DNA of 64,000 nt from an uncultured Mailhella sp. (GCF_963931295.1 NZ_OZ007001.1:930001-994000); one strand, 5' to 3'; numbered from the stretch's first letter, positions 18,967 through 27,886 are shown. Made by a program: numbers and translations. The notes: generated by a model not told the origin, from the letters alone.

Positions 18967-19554
18967 TCAGGAATGATGATGTCCGTGATGATGCTCGTGC
19001 CCGGAAAGCGGACTCTCCGCGCCGCCGAACAACAGCCGCGCCTCCTCGCCGGAAAGCGCTTCGTACACGCTCTCTCCGGAAAGAAAGGCGTAGGTCACGC
19101 CGGCAATGGCGTGCGTGTCCATGACGGCGCTCATGACCTTTTCATCCGCCGTCATGGGAACATAGACCACGCCCTTCTTCACCACGGCGGGCCAGTGCTG
19201 ATTCCCGAGCGCGTGGCCGAGCTTCACCGCGCAGGAAACGGCATCCTCCTCGCCGAACGCGGCAAGACCGGAGAGATCCACGGCCATCACCGGGCAGAGG
19301 CGTATGCGGCACACCACGGCGCAGCGCTGCTTTTCATCCCAGTCCAGCACGTCGCCGTCGCGCAGGGACTCTCCGCGCTCCAGCGCCACGGCCATGACGC
19401 GCCCACCGAGCGTTTCCTTGCGCAGCCGATTCTTCTGCGCGTCCCACTGGGAGAGTTCCAGATAGTCGATGTTCGCGTCGCGAAGCCGTCCGGCCCAGTC
19501 CGCGTCGGCCCTGTTGCCCAGTACCTTTTCAATGATTTCCACAAATGCCCCCAT
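18967..19554 (-). CDS. ureE: Urease accessory protein UreE (nickel metallochaperone)
   Basis: UreE is a dimeric nickel chaperone. I chose the ATG at 19554 (195 residues, MGAFVEIIEKVLGN...), the usual UreE opening; the frame runs further upstream to 19686 but that part is not UreE-like. The peptide-binding domain is followed by the metal domain with KLGHALGNQHWP, and the last residues are histidine-rich (GHEHHHGHHHS), giving extra Ni(II) sites. The ribosome site is weak. A 189-nt gap with inverted repeats separates it from ureC. Confidence 0.93.
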   Translation of the reverse strand: MGAFVEIIEKVLGNRADADWAGRLRDANIDYLELSQWDAQKNRLRKETLGGRVMAVALERGESLRDGDVLDWDEKQRCAVVCRIRLCPVMAVDLSGLAAFGEEDAVSCAVKLGHALGNQHWPAVVKKGVVYVPMTADEKVMSAVMDTHAIAGVTYAFLSGESVYEALSGEEARLLFGGAESPLSGHEHHHGHHHS

Positions 19555-19600
19555 AGCGTTTTCCGTAACCGGGCCGTTGCCGACCCTCTGTTCTCCGGGC

Positions 19601-19642
19601 GCGTCCGGCCGGACGCTGGAATTTCTCCGCCGTCCGGCCGGA
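19601..19642. repeat. Paired CGTCCGGCCGGA repeats between ureC and ureE
   Basis: The 12-mer CGTCCGGCCGGA occurs at 19602-19613 and 19631-19642. The first copy is part of a perfect 16-bp palindrome GCGTCCGGCCGGACGC (19601-19616). A small hairpin GGCCTTT / AAAGGCC lies about 15 nt to the right. Such structure may adjust the ureC:ureE mRNA ratio or be a protein site; no function is proven. Confidence 0.5.
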
Positions 19643-19743
19643 TGTTGCCGGGCCTTTTTACGAAAGGCCGCTCTGCCGTGAATCAACAGGTCCCGGCCGC
19701 GCCCGGATGCGCTTTTTGCCGAGGCCTGCCGTTTGCAGATGCG

Positions 19744-21462
19744 TCAGCTGAAGAAGTACAGCTGCGCGAGGCTCGCGTTCTGGACGGGCGGCACGGTGAC
19801 GTGCTTTCCATCCACCATGACGGCGAAGGTTTCGGGATTGACCTCGATGTGAGGCGTAAGATTGTTTCGCACCATGCACTGTTTGGTGAGGCTGCGAATG
19901 CCGTGGACGGCGGCAAGATGACTCTTCAGCCCGAGCTGCTCGCCGATGCCGCGATCCATGGCGGCCTGCGAGGTGAAGGTGTAGCGCGTGGACTGGAGGC
20001 AGCGCCCGAGCGAGCCGAACATGGGCCGGTAGATGACCGGCTGCGGCGTAGGCAGCGAGGCGTTGGGATCGCCCATGGCGGACCAGGCAATGGCCCCGCC
20101 CTTGATGACCATGTAGGGCTTGGCGCCGAAGAAGGCCGGCTGCCAGAGCACGAGATCGGCCACCTTGCCGGTTTCCACGGAGCCGATGAGGTGGGAGACG
20201 CCCTGAATGATGGCCGGATTGATGGTCACCTTGGCCACGTAGCGCAGCACGCGGAAGTTGTCGTTGTCCGCGGAGTCTTCGGGGAGCTTGCCGCGGGCGG
20301 CCTTCATGGCGCTGGCCGTCTGGATGGCGCGTATCCAGTTTTCGCCCACGCGGCCCATGGCCTGGGAGTCGCTCGCGATGCAGGAAATCGCGCCCATGTC
20401 GTGCAGCACGTTTTCGGCGGCGATGGTTTCCGGACGCACGCGGCTCTCCGCGAAGGAAACGTCGGAGGGCACGTTGTGATTGAGGTTGTGGCAGACCATG
20501 ATCATGTCGAAGAGCTCGGCCTGCGAGTTGACGCCGAAAGGCAGCGTGGGGTTGGTGGAGCTCGGCAGCACGTTGGGCTGCCCGGCCACGCGGATGATGT
20601 CCGGCGCGTGACCGCCGCCCGCGCCTTCGGTGTGGAAGGTGTGGATTACCCGGCCTTCCATGGCGGCGATGGTGTCTTCCACGTAACCGGCTTCGTTCAG
20701 GGTGTCGGTGTGGATGGAGACCTGCACATCCATCTTGTCGGCCACGGAAAGCGCCGCGCGGATGATGGCGGGCATGGCGCCCCAGTCCTCGTGGATCTTG
20801 AAGCCGCAGGCGCCGGCTTCGATCTGCTCGCGCAGGGGCTCTTCGTTGTAGGCGTGGCCCTTGCCGAGAATGCCGAGGTTCACGGGCAGGGCTTCGGCGG
20901 CTTCCATGATGCGGTGAATGTTCCACGCGCCGGGCGTGATGGTGGTGCCGTTGGTGCCGTCGGAGGGGCCGATGCCGCCGCCGAAGAAGGTGGTGATGCC
21001 GTTGGAAATGGCGGTCTGTGCCTGCTGCGGGCACACGAGATGCACATGGGCGTCGATGCCGCCGGCGGTGAGGATGAGATGCTCTCCGGAAATGGCGTCG
21101 GTGGCGTTGCCCACCACGAGATGCGGATCCACGTTGTCCATGACGGCGGGATTGCCTGCCTTGCCTATGCCCACGATGCGGCCGTCGCGGATGCCCACGT
21201 CGGCCTTGATGACGCCCTGCACGGCATCGATGATGGTTGCGTTGGTGATGACGAGGTCAAGCACGCCGTTGTCGCGCACGGAGCGGGAGTCGCCGCCCTC
21301 GCCTGCGCGCAGCGTCTTGCCGCCGCCGTAAATGACCTCGTCGCCGTAGCCGCGCAGGTCTTTTTCAATTTCCACATAGAGATCCGTGTCTCCGAGCCTG
21401 ATCTTGTCGCCCACGGTGGGGCCGTACAGGCTGGAATATTCCTGTCTTGAAATCTGGGGCAT
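19744..21462 (-). CDS. ureC: Urease subunit alpha (catalytic)
   Basis: UreC carries the di-nickel centre that hydrolyses urea to ammonia and carbamate. All key residues are visible in its 572 residues: H139 and H141 (DAHVHLV), carbamylated K222 with H224 (GFKIHEDWG), H251 (SIHTDT), H277 (HTFHTEG), the flap C324-H325, and D365 (SDSQAMGR). The flap reads CHNL instead of the common CHHL, a variant I recall from Yersinia/Morganella-type ureases. AAGGA precedes the ATG. ureB ends 142 nt upstream in a GC-rich gap with inverted repeats. Confidence 0.98.
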   Translation of the reverse strand: MPQISRQEYSSLYGPTVGDKIRLGDTDLYVEIEKDLRGYGDEVIYGGGKTLRAGEGGDSRSVRDNGVLDLVITNATIIDAVQGVIKADVGIRDGRIVGIGKAGNPAVMDNVDPHLVVGNATDAISGEHLILTAGGIDAHVHLVCPQQAQTAISNGITTFFGGGIGPSDGTNGTTITPGAWNIHRIMEAAEALPVNLGILGKGHAYNEEPLREQIEAGACGFKIHEDWGAMPAIIRAALSVADKMDVQVSIHTDTLNEAGYVEDTIAAMEGRVIHTFHTEGAGGGHAPDIIRVAGQPNVLPSSTNPTLPFGVNSQAELFDMIMVCHNLNHNVPSDVSFAESRVRPETIAAENVLHDMGAISCIASDSQAMGRVGENWIRAIQTASAMKAARGKLPEDSADNDNFRVLRYVAKVTINPAIIQGVSHLIGSVETGKVADLVLWQPAFFGAKPYMVIKGGAIAWSAMGDPNASLPTPQPVIYRPMFGSLGRCLQSTRYTFTSQAAMDRGIGEQLGLKSHLAAVHGIRSLTKQCMVRNNLTPHIEVNPETFAVMVDGKHVTVPPVQNASLAQLYFFS

Positions 21463-21604
21463 GTCGCAGTCCTTGGGTTAGAGCATGGTCATGCGGAAAA
21501 GATGACGTCGCCGGGAGCCGGACGCGTTTTCGCACCGCAATGCGTGAAGCGACGCGTTCCCGGGAGGGAGCCCGGCGGGGCGGACGCCCGGATATTTCTG
21601 CATC

Positions 21605-21997
21605 TCAGAGCTTCGCGCTTTTGAAGCCGAGGGCTATGGCCCTGTCGATCTTGACGGCTCTTGCGTGCGCGTCTCCGGTCCAGGCGTCCACGAGGTTGTT
21701 GAATCCGTACACGCTGGAAAGTCCGTCGTAGGGCACGAGGGACACCGTTTTTTCGTCGCCGGGTTCAAAGCGGATGGCCGTGGTGGAAGGAATGTTCAGG
21801 CGCATGCCGTAGGCGGCGGCGCGATCGAATTCCAGCGCGCGGTTGACCTCGAAGAAGTGAAAATGGGAACCAACCTGAATGGGACGGTCGCCGGTATTGC
21901 GCACCTTGAGGGTGATGGAAGGCCGGGACTCGTTGAACGTGATGGGGTCGGCGGCGAAAATGCATCCGCCGACGGGAGCCTTGGGCGAATCTGCCAT
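21605..21997 (-). CDS. ureB: Urease subunit beta
   Basis: Structural subunit of 130 residues, separate rather than fused to ureA. Typical elements are [17 protein letters not shown] and the [13 protein letters not shown] strand. It assembles with UreA and UreC as an (ABC)3-type enzyme. It lies 77 nt downstream of ureA. Confidence 0.97.
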   Translation of the reverse strand: MADSPKAPVGGCIFAADPITFNESRPSITLKVRNTGDRPIQVGSHFHFFEVNRALEFDRAAAYGMRLNIPSTTAIRFEPGDEKTVSLVPYDGLSSVYGFNNLVDAWTGDAHARAVKIDRAIALGFKSAKL

Positions 21998-22074
21998 ATG
22001 CTGCCTGCCTGTGTTGTGCCGGGACCTGCGGCCTCGGCGTGAGATGGGAGAAACGCTGACGTGGAAACGACGGC

Positions 22075-22377
22075 TCAGCTTATGGGATCGTGTACCGTGA
22101 CCAGACGACTGCCGTCCGTGAACACGGCTTCCAGCTGAACGAAGGGAATCATTTCGGGCACGCCTTCCATGACCTCGTCGCGGGTGAGCGCCTTGCGGGC
22201 GTCGTTCATCACTTCTTCCACGGTCTTTCCGGCTCTTGCGCCCTCAAGCGCCGTGGCGGTGATGACGGCCACGGCTTCGGGATGATTGAGCTTCAGCCCT
22301 TTTTCCCTGCGGCGCTGCGCCACTTCAGCCATGGACAGCACCATGAGTTTCTCGATTTCTCGCGGGGTAAGGTGCAT
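22075..22377 (-). CDS. ureA: Urease subunit gamma
   Basis: The 100-residue small subunit begins [20 protein letters not shown] and ends with the [20 protein letters not shown] segment typical of UreA. AAGGAGG lies 5 nt before the ATG. It is the first gene of the operon; its upstream leader has a likely promoter and an inverted repeat. Confidence 0.97.
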   Translation of the reverse strand: MHLTPREIEKLMVLSMAEVAQRRREKGLKLNHPEAVAVITATALEGARAGKTVEEVMNDARKALTRDEVMEGVPEMIPFVQLEAVFTDGSRLVTVHDPIS

Positions 22378-22400
22378 GGGACCTCCTTGTGATAGAGATG

Positions 22401-22423
22401 GAAAACGACGTCATATCGTTTTC
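22401..22423. promoter_or_regulatory. Inverted repeat in the ureA leader
   Basis: GAAAACGA, a 7-nt gap and TCGTTTTC form a perfect 8+8 inverted repeat 24 nt upstream of the ureA start and about 35 nt downstream of the likely -10. It could be an operator for a dimeric regulator or an mRNA hairpin. It does not match the NikR half-sites I know. Confidence 0.5.
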
Positions 22424-22457
22424 AGATCCAACCTACCGTCGGGCCCGTGAGAGGGAT

Positions 22458-22463
22458 ATTGTA
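22458..22463 (-). promoter_or_regulatory. Likely -10 box of the urease operon
   Basis: TACAAT on the minus strand (5 of 6 consensus bases) about 80 nt upstream of ureA. No clear -35 is found 16-18 nt upstream, which would fit an activated promoter. Confidence 0.5.
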
Positions 22464-22570
22464 ATAATCTGTCGCACCATGAGAAAAAGCGGAGACGACT
22501 TGAAGAGGCCGGACGAAGCGAGGACGCGCACGCCCTCCCCTGCCGGAAAAACGGCCGTGCCGACCGATTA

Positions 22571-22599
22571 AACAACAAAAGCCCCGGCGAGACCGGGGC
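22571..22599 (-). terminator. Fail-safe terminator upstream of the urease operon
   Basis: Stem GCCCCGG / CCGGGGC with a 5-nt loop, then TTTTGTTGTTT on the minus strand. It insulates the urease promoter from upstream transcription. Confidence 0.8.
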
Positions 22600-22628
22600 G
22601 CATCTGTTTCGACGGAGAGCGTTTAAAT

Positions 22629-22654
22629 GAAAAAGGAACGGCATCGGCCGTTCC
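22629..22654 (-). terminator. Intrinsic terminator
   Basis: Stem GGAACGGC / GCCGTTCC with a CGAT loop, then TTTTTC on the minus strand; 30 nt from the fail-safe terminator above. Confidence 0.8.
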
Positions 22655-22984
22655 CTGACATGGTTCCTGCAGGCCTGCCGCGTTCGGCGCGGAGGCGCTT
22701 GCGCCGACGCTGCGGATGTTCGCCGGCCCTGCTCCGGGAACAGGATTCGCTGACGGAGCAGCCGACCGGAAATCTGCGTTCTTCGAAAGTCAGTGCATCG
22801 GAAAAACACGTCTTCGGTCGAGCGCCCGGGACAGCTTCCTCGGAGAGGACTCGGAGGAATGCTCCGTTCCCGCAGCCCCGCCGGAAACTCCGCCGTCGGC
22901 AACGCCCGTTGTCGGCGAGCCGCGCAAAGCGTTCCTTCCCTGCGCTCCATCGGAACAACGTCATGCAACCCGTGTTCAACCAGG

Positions 22985-23023
22985 AAAAAACGACGCGGAG
23001 GCTACCGGAGCCGCAGCCCCGCG
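22985..23023 (-). terminator. Terminator of the LytM peptidase gene
   Basis: On the minus strand CGCGGGGCT pairs with AGCC-CCGCG (one bulged T), followed by TCGTTTTTTCC, 39 nt after the stop codon. Confidence 0.75.
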
Positions 23024-23061
23024 CGCCCCCGCGCCGTCTTCAAAGCATCTTTCAGACGCCG

Positions 23062-24153
23062 TCACTTCTTCGAGGAACTTCTGCTCGAAGAGCTCGACTT
23101 CGTCGTCGTTTTGGAACTCGTCTTCTTTGCCGCGACCTTCTTGGAGGAACTTGTCTTCTTGACCGCCGTCTTCCGGCTCGACGTCTTTTTCGACGACTTC
23201 ACCGACTTCTTGGAAGAGCTTTTCTTGGTCGAGGTCACCTTTTTGGAACTTCTGGACGAGGCCTTCTTCAGCTTGGACTTGGAATGGCCGGATTTGGCCA
23301 GCGCCTTTCTGGCGGCGGCGGCATCGGCCTCCGTGCCCTTGACGACCACCTGCTTGGGCGTGGGCAGATACGTCATGGGATTCATCTGCCTGTTGTCGTG
23401 AATGAGTTCAAAGTGCAGGTGCGGCCCGGTGGAACGCCCGGTGGAGCCCACGCGGCCTATCATGAGGCCGGGCTCCACTCTGTCTCCCTTGCGGACGAGC
23501 ATCTGACTCATGTGCGCGTAGCGCGCGACGATGCCGTCGTCCTGCTGAATTTCCACCATGTAGCCGTAGCTGCTGTGATATTCGGCGCAGCGCACCATGC
23601 CGCTGCGGAACGCCATGATGGGCGAGCCCAGAGGCGCGCGGATGTCGATGCCCTTGTGCGAGCGGCGGGAAGAGCGGCGCACTCCGTAGGGAGAGGTAAT
23701 GCACACCGTTTCTCCGGCGGAACAGAGCGCTTCTCTGGTGTTTCTTTCGGCCAGCCGACGGGCCTCGGCGCTTCCCGGCGCGGGACCGCGGCTCACGGGG
23801 CCGGATACGTTTCCGCCCCTTTCAAGCTGAAGCATGCCTCCGGGAAGCTGAAGCGACGACAAATCGGAGCTCAGCTCCAGGGAATCGCCGTACATGGCGC
23901 GATGTTCCGCCAGCTCCGAAACGCTGAGCGAATCACTTTCCACCAGCGTTCCCGGCGAGGTGGCGGCCAGAAAAAGTTCATGATCTATGGCAAGCTGAGA
24001 ATCGAGATCCCCGGCGCCTGCGTCATTCTGCGCGGCCTGAGGGGCCGGCAGCGTCGTGTTCTGTCTGGGCGCGCAGGCCGTCTGCGAAAAGCCGACAAAG
24101 GCCAGAAGCGCGCAGCATGAGACAAGGGAAGCAACCGTTCGGGCTGACGACAT
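23062..24153 (-). CDS. LytM/M23 peptidase family protein with lysine/serine-rich tail
   Basis: A 363-residue exported protein. It starts with a hydrophobic signal segment (about 1-25) and C27 in SQTACAP, a possible but imperfect lipobox. After a low-complexity linker, residues ~150-262 form a LytM domain with the zinc and catalytic residues H166 and D170 (SHKGIDIRA), H213 (RYAHM) and H245-L-H247 (GPHLHFEL), so it is probably an active peptidoglycan endopeptidase. The last ~80 residues are almost only Lys, Ser, Thr and Ala (SSKKVTSTKKSSSKK), resembling histone-H1-like tails. The ATG at 24153 follows AAGGAGAAGG. A promoter precedes it and a terminator follows. Confidence 0.9.
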   Translation of the reverse strand: MSSARTVASLVSCCALLAFVGFSQTACAPRQNTTLPAPQAAQNDAGAGDLDSQLAIDHELFLAATSPGTLVESDSLSVSELAEHRAMYGDSLELSSDLSSLQLPGGMLQLERGGNVSGPVSRGPAPGSAEARRLAERNTREALCSAGETVCITSPYGVRRSSRRSHKGIDIRAPLGSPIMAFRSGMVRCAEYHSSYGYMVEIQQDDGIVARYAHMSQMLVRKGDRVEPGLMIGRVGSTGRSTGPHLHFELIHDNRQMNPMTYLPTPKQVVVKGTEADAAAARKALAKSGHSKSKLKKASSRSSKKVTSTKKSSSKKSVKSSKKTSSRKTAVKKTSSSKKVAAKKTSSKTTTKSSSSSRSSSKK

Positions 24154-24196
24154 GCCTTCTCCTTGGAAGATCCGGAAAGAGAGTCTCTGTTTTTTT

Positions 24197-24225
24197 ATCA
24201 TACCTCAGAGTATTGCGGGGCGCAA
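24197..24225 (-). promoter_or_regulatory. Promoter of the LytM peptidase gene
   Basis: Minus strand TTGCGC (24225-24220), 17-nt spacer and TATGAT (24202-24197), 44 nt upstream of the start. Confidence 0.6.
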
Positions 24226-24230
24226 CCGGC

Positions 24231-26327
24231 TCAATATTCGCGCACGTCGAGAATGACGGCCTCATTGCGCAGCGGATTCACCTTGCCAAGGCGCACATGA
24301 AGCTGCTGACCGGGAAACACCTTCTCGCCGAACAGCGAACGCTTGCCGCGCAGACCGAGCTGAATTTCCGGCAGGCTCACGCTGACCCACATGTCGTTTT
24401 CCTCGGCGACTTCCGCCTTCCAGCAGCATTCGTCGCCGTGCAGGCGGGCCTGCTGCTGAATGTAGAGATACTTCCAGTAGCGCGGACGGAAGCGCTGCAC
24501 CTGTCCCGCCGCCTCAAGCCGGATGGAAAGATGCATGAGCATGTCGGAAAGCTCCTCGCGGGACCAGCGCGCCTCGCCGCGGGTCACCACGCTCAGAAGC
24601 TGCGCTTCGTTCACGAGATCGGTGAAGCGGCGCAGAGGCGACGTCACGGGACTGTAGGCCGAAAGCCCCATGCCCGCGTGCGGACGCGGCGAAACATCGA
24701 GAGAGGCCGCCACCAGAATGCGCACCACGCGGGCGATGTCGGGAGCGCTCTTCCACACTCCGGCGTATTCTCTGGGCACGGCCACGTCCTGCGTGCGGAA
24801 AAGAAGCGGCACGTCGTTCTTCACGGCCCACTCGGCAAGCGCGGCGTTGGCCACCACCATGAGTTCCGCCACCAGAAGCTGCGCCCTCGGCGCGGCGGGC
24901 GTCTGCTTGAGCTTCACCTGCACGTCGGCGCCCTCGCCCTCCAGCGTGAAGTCGATTTCCGGGCGCTCGATGATGACCGCTCCGTGGTCCACGCGGTACG
25001 CCAGTCTCACGTCGCTCATGGCCGAGGCGAGACGAAGCTGCTCCGCAAAGGGCGCGGCGGCGTTGTCTTCGCCGTCAAGCACGGCCTCGCAGTCGGGATA
25101 ATTGAGATTTTTTGCAATTTTTATCGTGGAGAAGCGAAACGAACCTTCGCCGAGCGCGCCGCCCGGCGACACGTGAGCGCCCACCACGAGCGCGGGACGC
25201 GCCTCCCCTTCAAACAGGCTGAACGCGCCCTCGCCGAGAGCTTCGGGCATCATGTGGCAGTTGCCTTCCGGCAGATAAATGCTTGTCGCACGATGAAAGA
25301 CGGCCTTGCCGAGCGGGCTGTCGAAATCCCAGAACCAGGCGGGACAGGCCAGCGCCACTTCCACGTCCCAGCCGCCGTCCTCTGCCGCAAAGATGCGGAA
25401 GGCGTCGTCGATGTCGCGGGTGGTGGCGCTGTCGATGCTTATGAAGACCGAATCTTCGGCCGGGGGCATGTCGTCGCCCCTGGTCACGGCGTCGATGAGC
25501 GCCTGCGTCTCTCCGGCAAAGGGCTCTTCCCAGGCCGTGCCCGCCGCATAGTCCGCGCGGTCGAGCCAGAAGTTGTAGTGTTCCGGCACAAGGCCCCAGG
25601 TCATGGCCAGCAGCAGCGCCAGGTGCGGATCGTCGGGCAGGCCCTTGGACACCTGCTTCCACAGCGCTTCGTCCTCCACGGTTTCGGGATCGATCATGCG
25701 GGCGCGGAGCATGCGCTCCAGACGGTGGCGCACAGCCTCGTCCGGCGCGGTGGAAAGATCGGGCGCGGGATGACGGCCGATGCGAGCCTCCCACAGACGG
25801 CGGAACCAGTCCGCGCCGCCGCACACCATGGCTTCGCGCACGCGCGCGGCCTCTTCGGCCTGACGGCGGGATTCCACCGTGGCCGCATCGTAAATTTCAA
25901 ATTCCGGCGGCTGGAAGCGAAAATGCGTCTTGCACTGCAGAAGCGCCCGTCCGCAGGCCGCCACGGCGTCGGCGTCGGGATTCGTGTAGCCGAGCTCCGC
26001 AAACCATTCGGCAGGCGCCTTGTCCATTTCGCCCTGCGCCATTTCCCACAGTTCCACGGGCGCGACTTCGGAAGCGAGACGCTCCCGGCGCTCCCTGTGC
26101 CTGTTCAGAATGTCCACCACGTCGTCCTTGCTCTGCTGGGAAGGATACGACGGGCCGGCCCAGGGCAGAATGCGCGACGGAGAAAGCGTGGTCTCACGCC
26201 TGTTGGGCAGGAAAAGACGGAGTTTGCCCTTCTGTTCCTCCATCACCCACGCTATCTGGGGTTCGTTTCCCTGCATGAATTCCACAATACAGCCCGCAGA
26301 GGGATTCTGCACAATATGCGATGCCAT
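24231..26327 (-). CDS. Ribonuclease II/R family (RNB-domain) exoribonuclease
   Basis: A 698-residue 3'-5' exoribonuclease-like protein. The N-terminal ~280 residues are a divergent RNA-binding/winged-helix part. The RNB core begins with the metal-binding cluster FISIDSATTRDIDDAFRI and continues through SPLRRFTDLVNEAQLL. The C-terminus (WVSVSLPEIQLGLRGKR onward) looks like an S1-like domain. The ATG at 26327 follows CTGGAGAC; the frame is open to 26348 with a TTG. It is shorter than RNase R and lacks its lysine-rich tail. It sits upstream of the LytM gene, which has its own promoter. Confidence 0.88.
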   Translation of the reverse strand: MASHIVQNPSAGCIVEFMQGNEPQIAWVMEEQKGKLRLFLPNRRETTLSPSRILPWAGPSYPSQQSKDDVVDILNRHRERRERLASEVAPVELWEMAQGEMDKAPAEWFAELGYTNPDADAVAACGRALLQCKTHFRFQPPEFEIYDAATVESRRQAEEAARVREAMVCGGADWFRRLWEARIGRHPAPDLSTAPDEAVRHRLERMLRARMIDPETVEDEALWKQVSKGLPDDPHLALLLAMTWGLVPEHYNFWLDRADYAAGTAWEEPFAGETQALIDAVTRGDDMPPAEDSVFISIDSATTRDIDDAFRIFAAEDGGWDVEVALACPAWFWDFDSPLGKAVFHRATSIYLPEGNCHMMPEALGEGAFSLFEGEARPALVVGAHVSPGGALGEGSFRFSTIKIAKNLNYPDCEAVLDGEDNAAAPFAEQLRLASAMSDVRLAYRVDHGAVIIERPEIDFTLEGEGADVQVKLKQTPAAPRAQLLVAELMVVANAALAEWAVKNDVPLLFRTQDVAVPREYAGVWKSAPDIARVVRILVAASLDVSPRPHAGMGLSAYSPVTSPLRRFTDLVNEAQLLSVVTRGEARWSREELSDMLMHLSIRLEAAGQVQRFRPRYWKYLYIQQQARLHGDECCWKAEVAEENDMWVSVSLPEIQLGLRGKRSLFGEKVFPGQQLHVRLGKVNPLRNEAVILDVREY

Positions 26328-26537
26328 GTCTCCAGTCCTGAAAGGCAAAAATGGTCAGACCGCCCCGGCGGACAAATCTTGCGCGCTGCGCGCGTCCTGC
26401 ACGGAGAAAGTCGAAAACGGAGGTCTTCCCGCTCTCGACGGGGCTCCGAAAAATTCCTGCTGCGGCCCGCCACGGATGAAAACAGAGGTCACGCTTCCCC
26501 GGTCGCAGAAGGGCGCGTGAAGAGAGGCATCCATGAC

Positions 26538-26569
26538 AATGCCGGGAAAGCTCGCGCCTCCCCGGCATT
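26538..26569 (-). terminator. Hairpin after the AICAR transformylase gene
   Basis: AATGCCGGG pairs with CCCGGCATT around a 14-nt loop, 9 nt past the stop codon. There is no T run, so it may act as an RNA-stabilising hairpin or a weak terminator. Confidence 0.45.
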
Positions 26570-26577
26570 ATGATTCA

Positions 26578-27852
26578 TCAGTGCTTGAAGGAGCGCTGGC
26601 CGGTGAACACCATGGCCACCTGCGGTTCGTGCTCGTTGCAGGCCTGCACCACTTCCCAGTCGCGTATGGAGCCGCCGGGCTGGGCAATGGCCGTCACGCC
26701 CTGCGCCATGACGACGTCCACGCCGTCACGGAAGGGGAAGAAACCGTCGGACACCACCACGGAACCGATGAGGCCGCCCTTGCTTTCCCGGGTCTCGCGG
26801 TTGATCTCTTCAAGCGTGGCCGCGGCTTCGGCGTCGGAAAGGGCCTTCTGCTGAAGCTCGTACAGGGAAAGACCGGTGCGCTTGAAGGAAAGCACGTCGG
26901 CATGCTTGGTGTAGGCCTTGTGAATGGCGAGTTCCGCACAGCCCACGCGATCCTGTTCGCCGGTGCCGATGGCCACCGTGGCGCCGTTGCGCGCAAAGAT
27001 CACGGAGTTGGAGGTCACGCCCGATTCCACGGCCCAGGCAAAGAGCAGGTCTTCTGCTTCCTGTTCCGTGGGCTTGCGGGCCGTGAACACGGTGCCGTCC
27101 TTCTTCGTGCCGGTGGCGGGCATGAAGTCGTCCACGCTGCTGATGCGGTTGACGAAGGACTTCTGCATCACGATGCCGCCGTCGGTGAGGCTCTTGAAGT
27201 CGAGCATGGGAATGCCGCGCAGCTCGTCGAGATGCGCAAGGCCGGGCAGCTCGAAGATGCGCAGATTCTTGCGGCCCTTGAGCACGTCCACCACGCCTTC
27301 TTCAAAGGCGGGCGCGGCCACCACTTCAAAATACTGGGAGGCGATGAGTTCGGCGCACTTCATGTCGAGCGGACGGTTCACCACCACCGCGCCGCCGAAA
27401 GCGGCAATGCGGTCGCACCAGAAGGCGTTGTTCAGCGCGTCGAAGAGGGTGTCGGCCCAGGCCGCGCCGCAGGGATTGTTGTGCTTCAAAATGGCGGCTG
27501 CGGGCTTCTTCGTGAGATACTGAAGAATGTTGCAGGCGTTGTCCACGTCGGTGAGATTGGTCTTGCCCGGATGCTTGCCGGACTGCACCATCTGCTCTTC
27601 GGTGAGCGCGGAAACAATGCCCTGATGGGGAGCGCGCCACTTGAGATCGGCCACTTTGTTTTCGCCTTCCACGAATTCATAGAGCGCAGCGGGCTGATCG
27701 GGGTTTTCGCCATAACGCAGTCCGCGCACTTCGCCGCCCATTTCCCAGGTGCGCTTGCGATAGGTGAGCACGCTGTCTCCCAGCGTGATGGTCATGGTGT
27801 CGGGGAACCCGTCCGCCACAATGGTGCGGTACATATCTTTCAGATCGCTCAT
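26578..27852 (-). CDS. purH: AICAR transformylase (PurH C-terminal domain only)
   Basis: This 424-residue protein covers only the formyltransferase half of the usual bifunctional PurH, which converts AICAR to FAICAR with 10-formyl-THF. It has the catalytic KHNNPCGAA segment near residue 123 and the C-terminal AQPGGSIRDWEV motif. The MGS-like IMP cyclohydrolase domain that normally precedes it (about 200 residues) is absent and is not encoded upstream on this strand. Split arrangements are known in Desulfovibrio relatives, so a separate cyclohydrolase gene is expected elsewhere. GGAG precedes the ATG; the leader holds a 14-bp direct repeat. Confidence 0.92.
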   Translation of the reverse strand: MSDLKDMYRTIVADGFPDTMTITLGDSVLTYRKRTWEMGGEVRGLRYGENPDQPAALYEFVEGENKVADLKWRAPHQGIVSALTEEQMVQSGKHPGKTNLTDVDNACNILQYLTKKPAAAILKHNNPCGAAWADTLFDALNNAFWCDRIAAFGGAVVVNRPLDMKCAELIASQYFEVVAAPAFEEGVVDVLKGRKNLRIFELPGLAHLDELRGIPMLDFKSLTDGGIVMQKSFVNRISSVDDFMPATGTKKDGTVFTARKPTEQEAEDLLFAWAVESGVTSNSVIFARNGATVAIGTGEQDRVGCAELAIHKAYTKHADVLSFKRTGLSLYELQQKALSDAEAAATLEEINRETRESKGGLIGSVVVSDGFFPFRDGVDVVMAQGVTAIAQPGGSIRDWEVVQACNEHEPQVAMVFTGQRSFKH

Positions 27853-27886
27853 GTCAACTCCGCCTCGGCGATAAAGATGTTGGAAG

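Larger units (their letters stand above)
22464..22984. other. Spacer between the urease promoter and the LytM gene
   Basis: No gene is convincing in this stretch. Apart from the two intrinsic terminators listed separately (22571-22599 and 22629-22654), it is plain GC-rich sequence. Two minus-strand terminators in tandem beyond the LytM gene's own terminator suggest either fail-safe termination or a short unrecognised RNA between 22655 and 22984. Confidence 0.5.

Noticed and set aside
19555..19686. N-terminal extension of ureE
   Set aside because: The frame is open but the residues are Arg/Pro-rich and unlike UreE, and they overlap the repeat structure in the gap.
18217..21450. A 1,077-codon plus-strand open frame across ureF, ureE and ureC
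   Set aside because: All three minus-strand genes are complete with active-site residues; the plus frame is a composition artefact.
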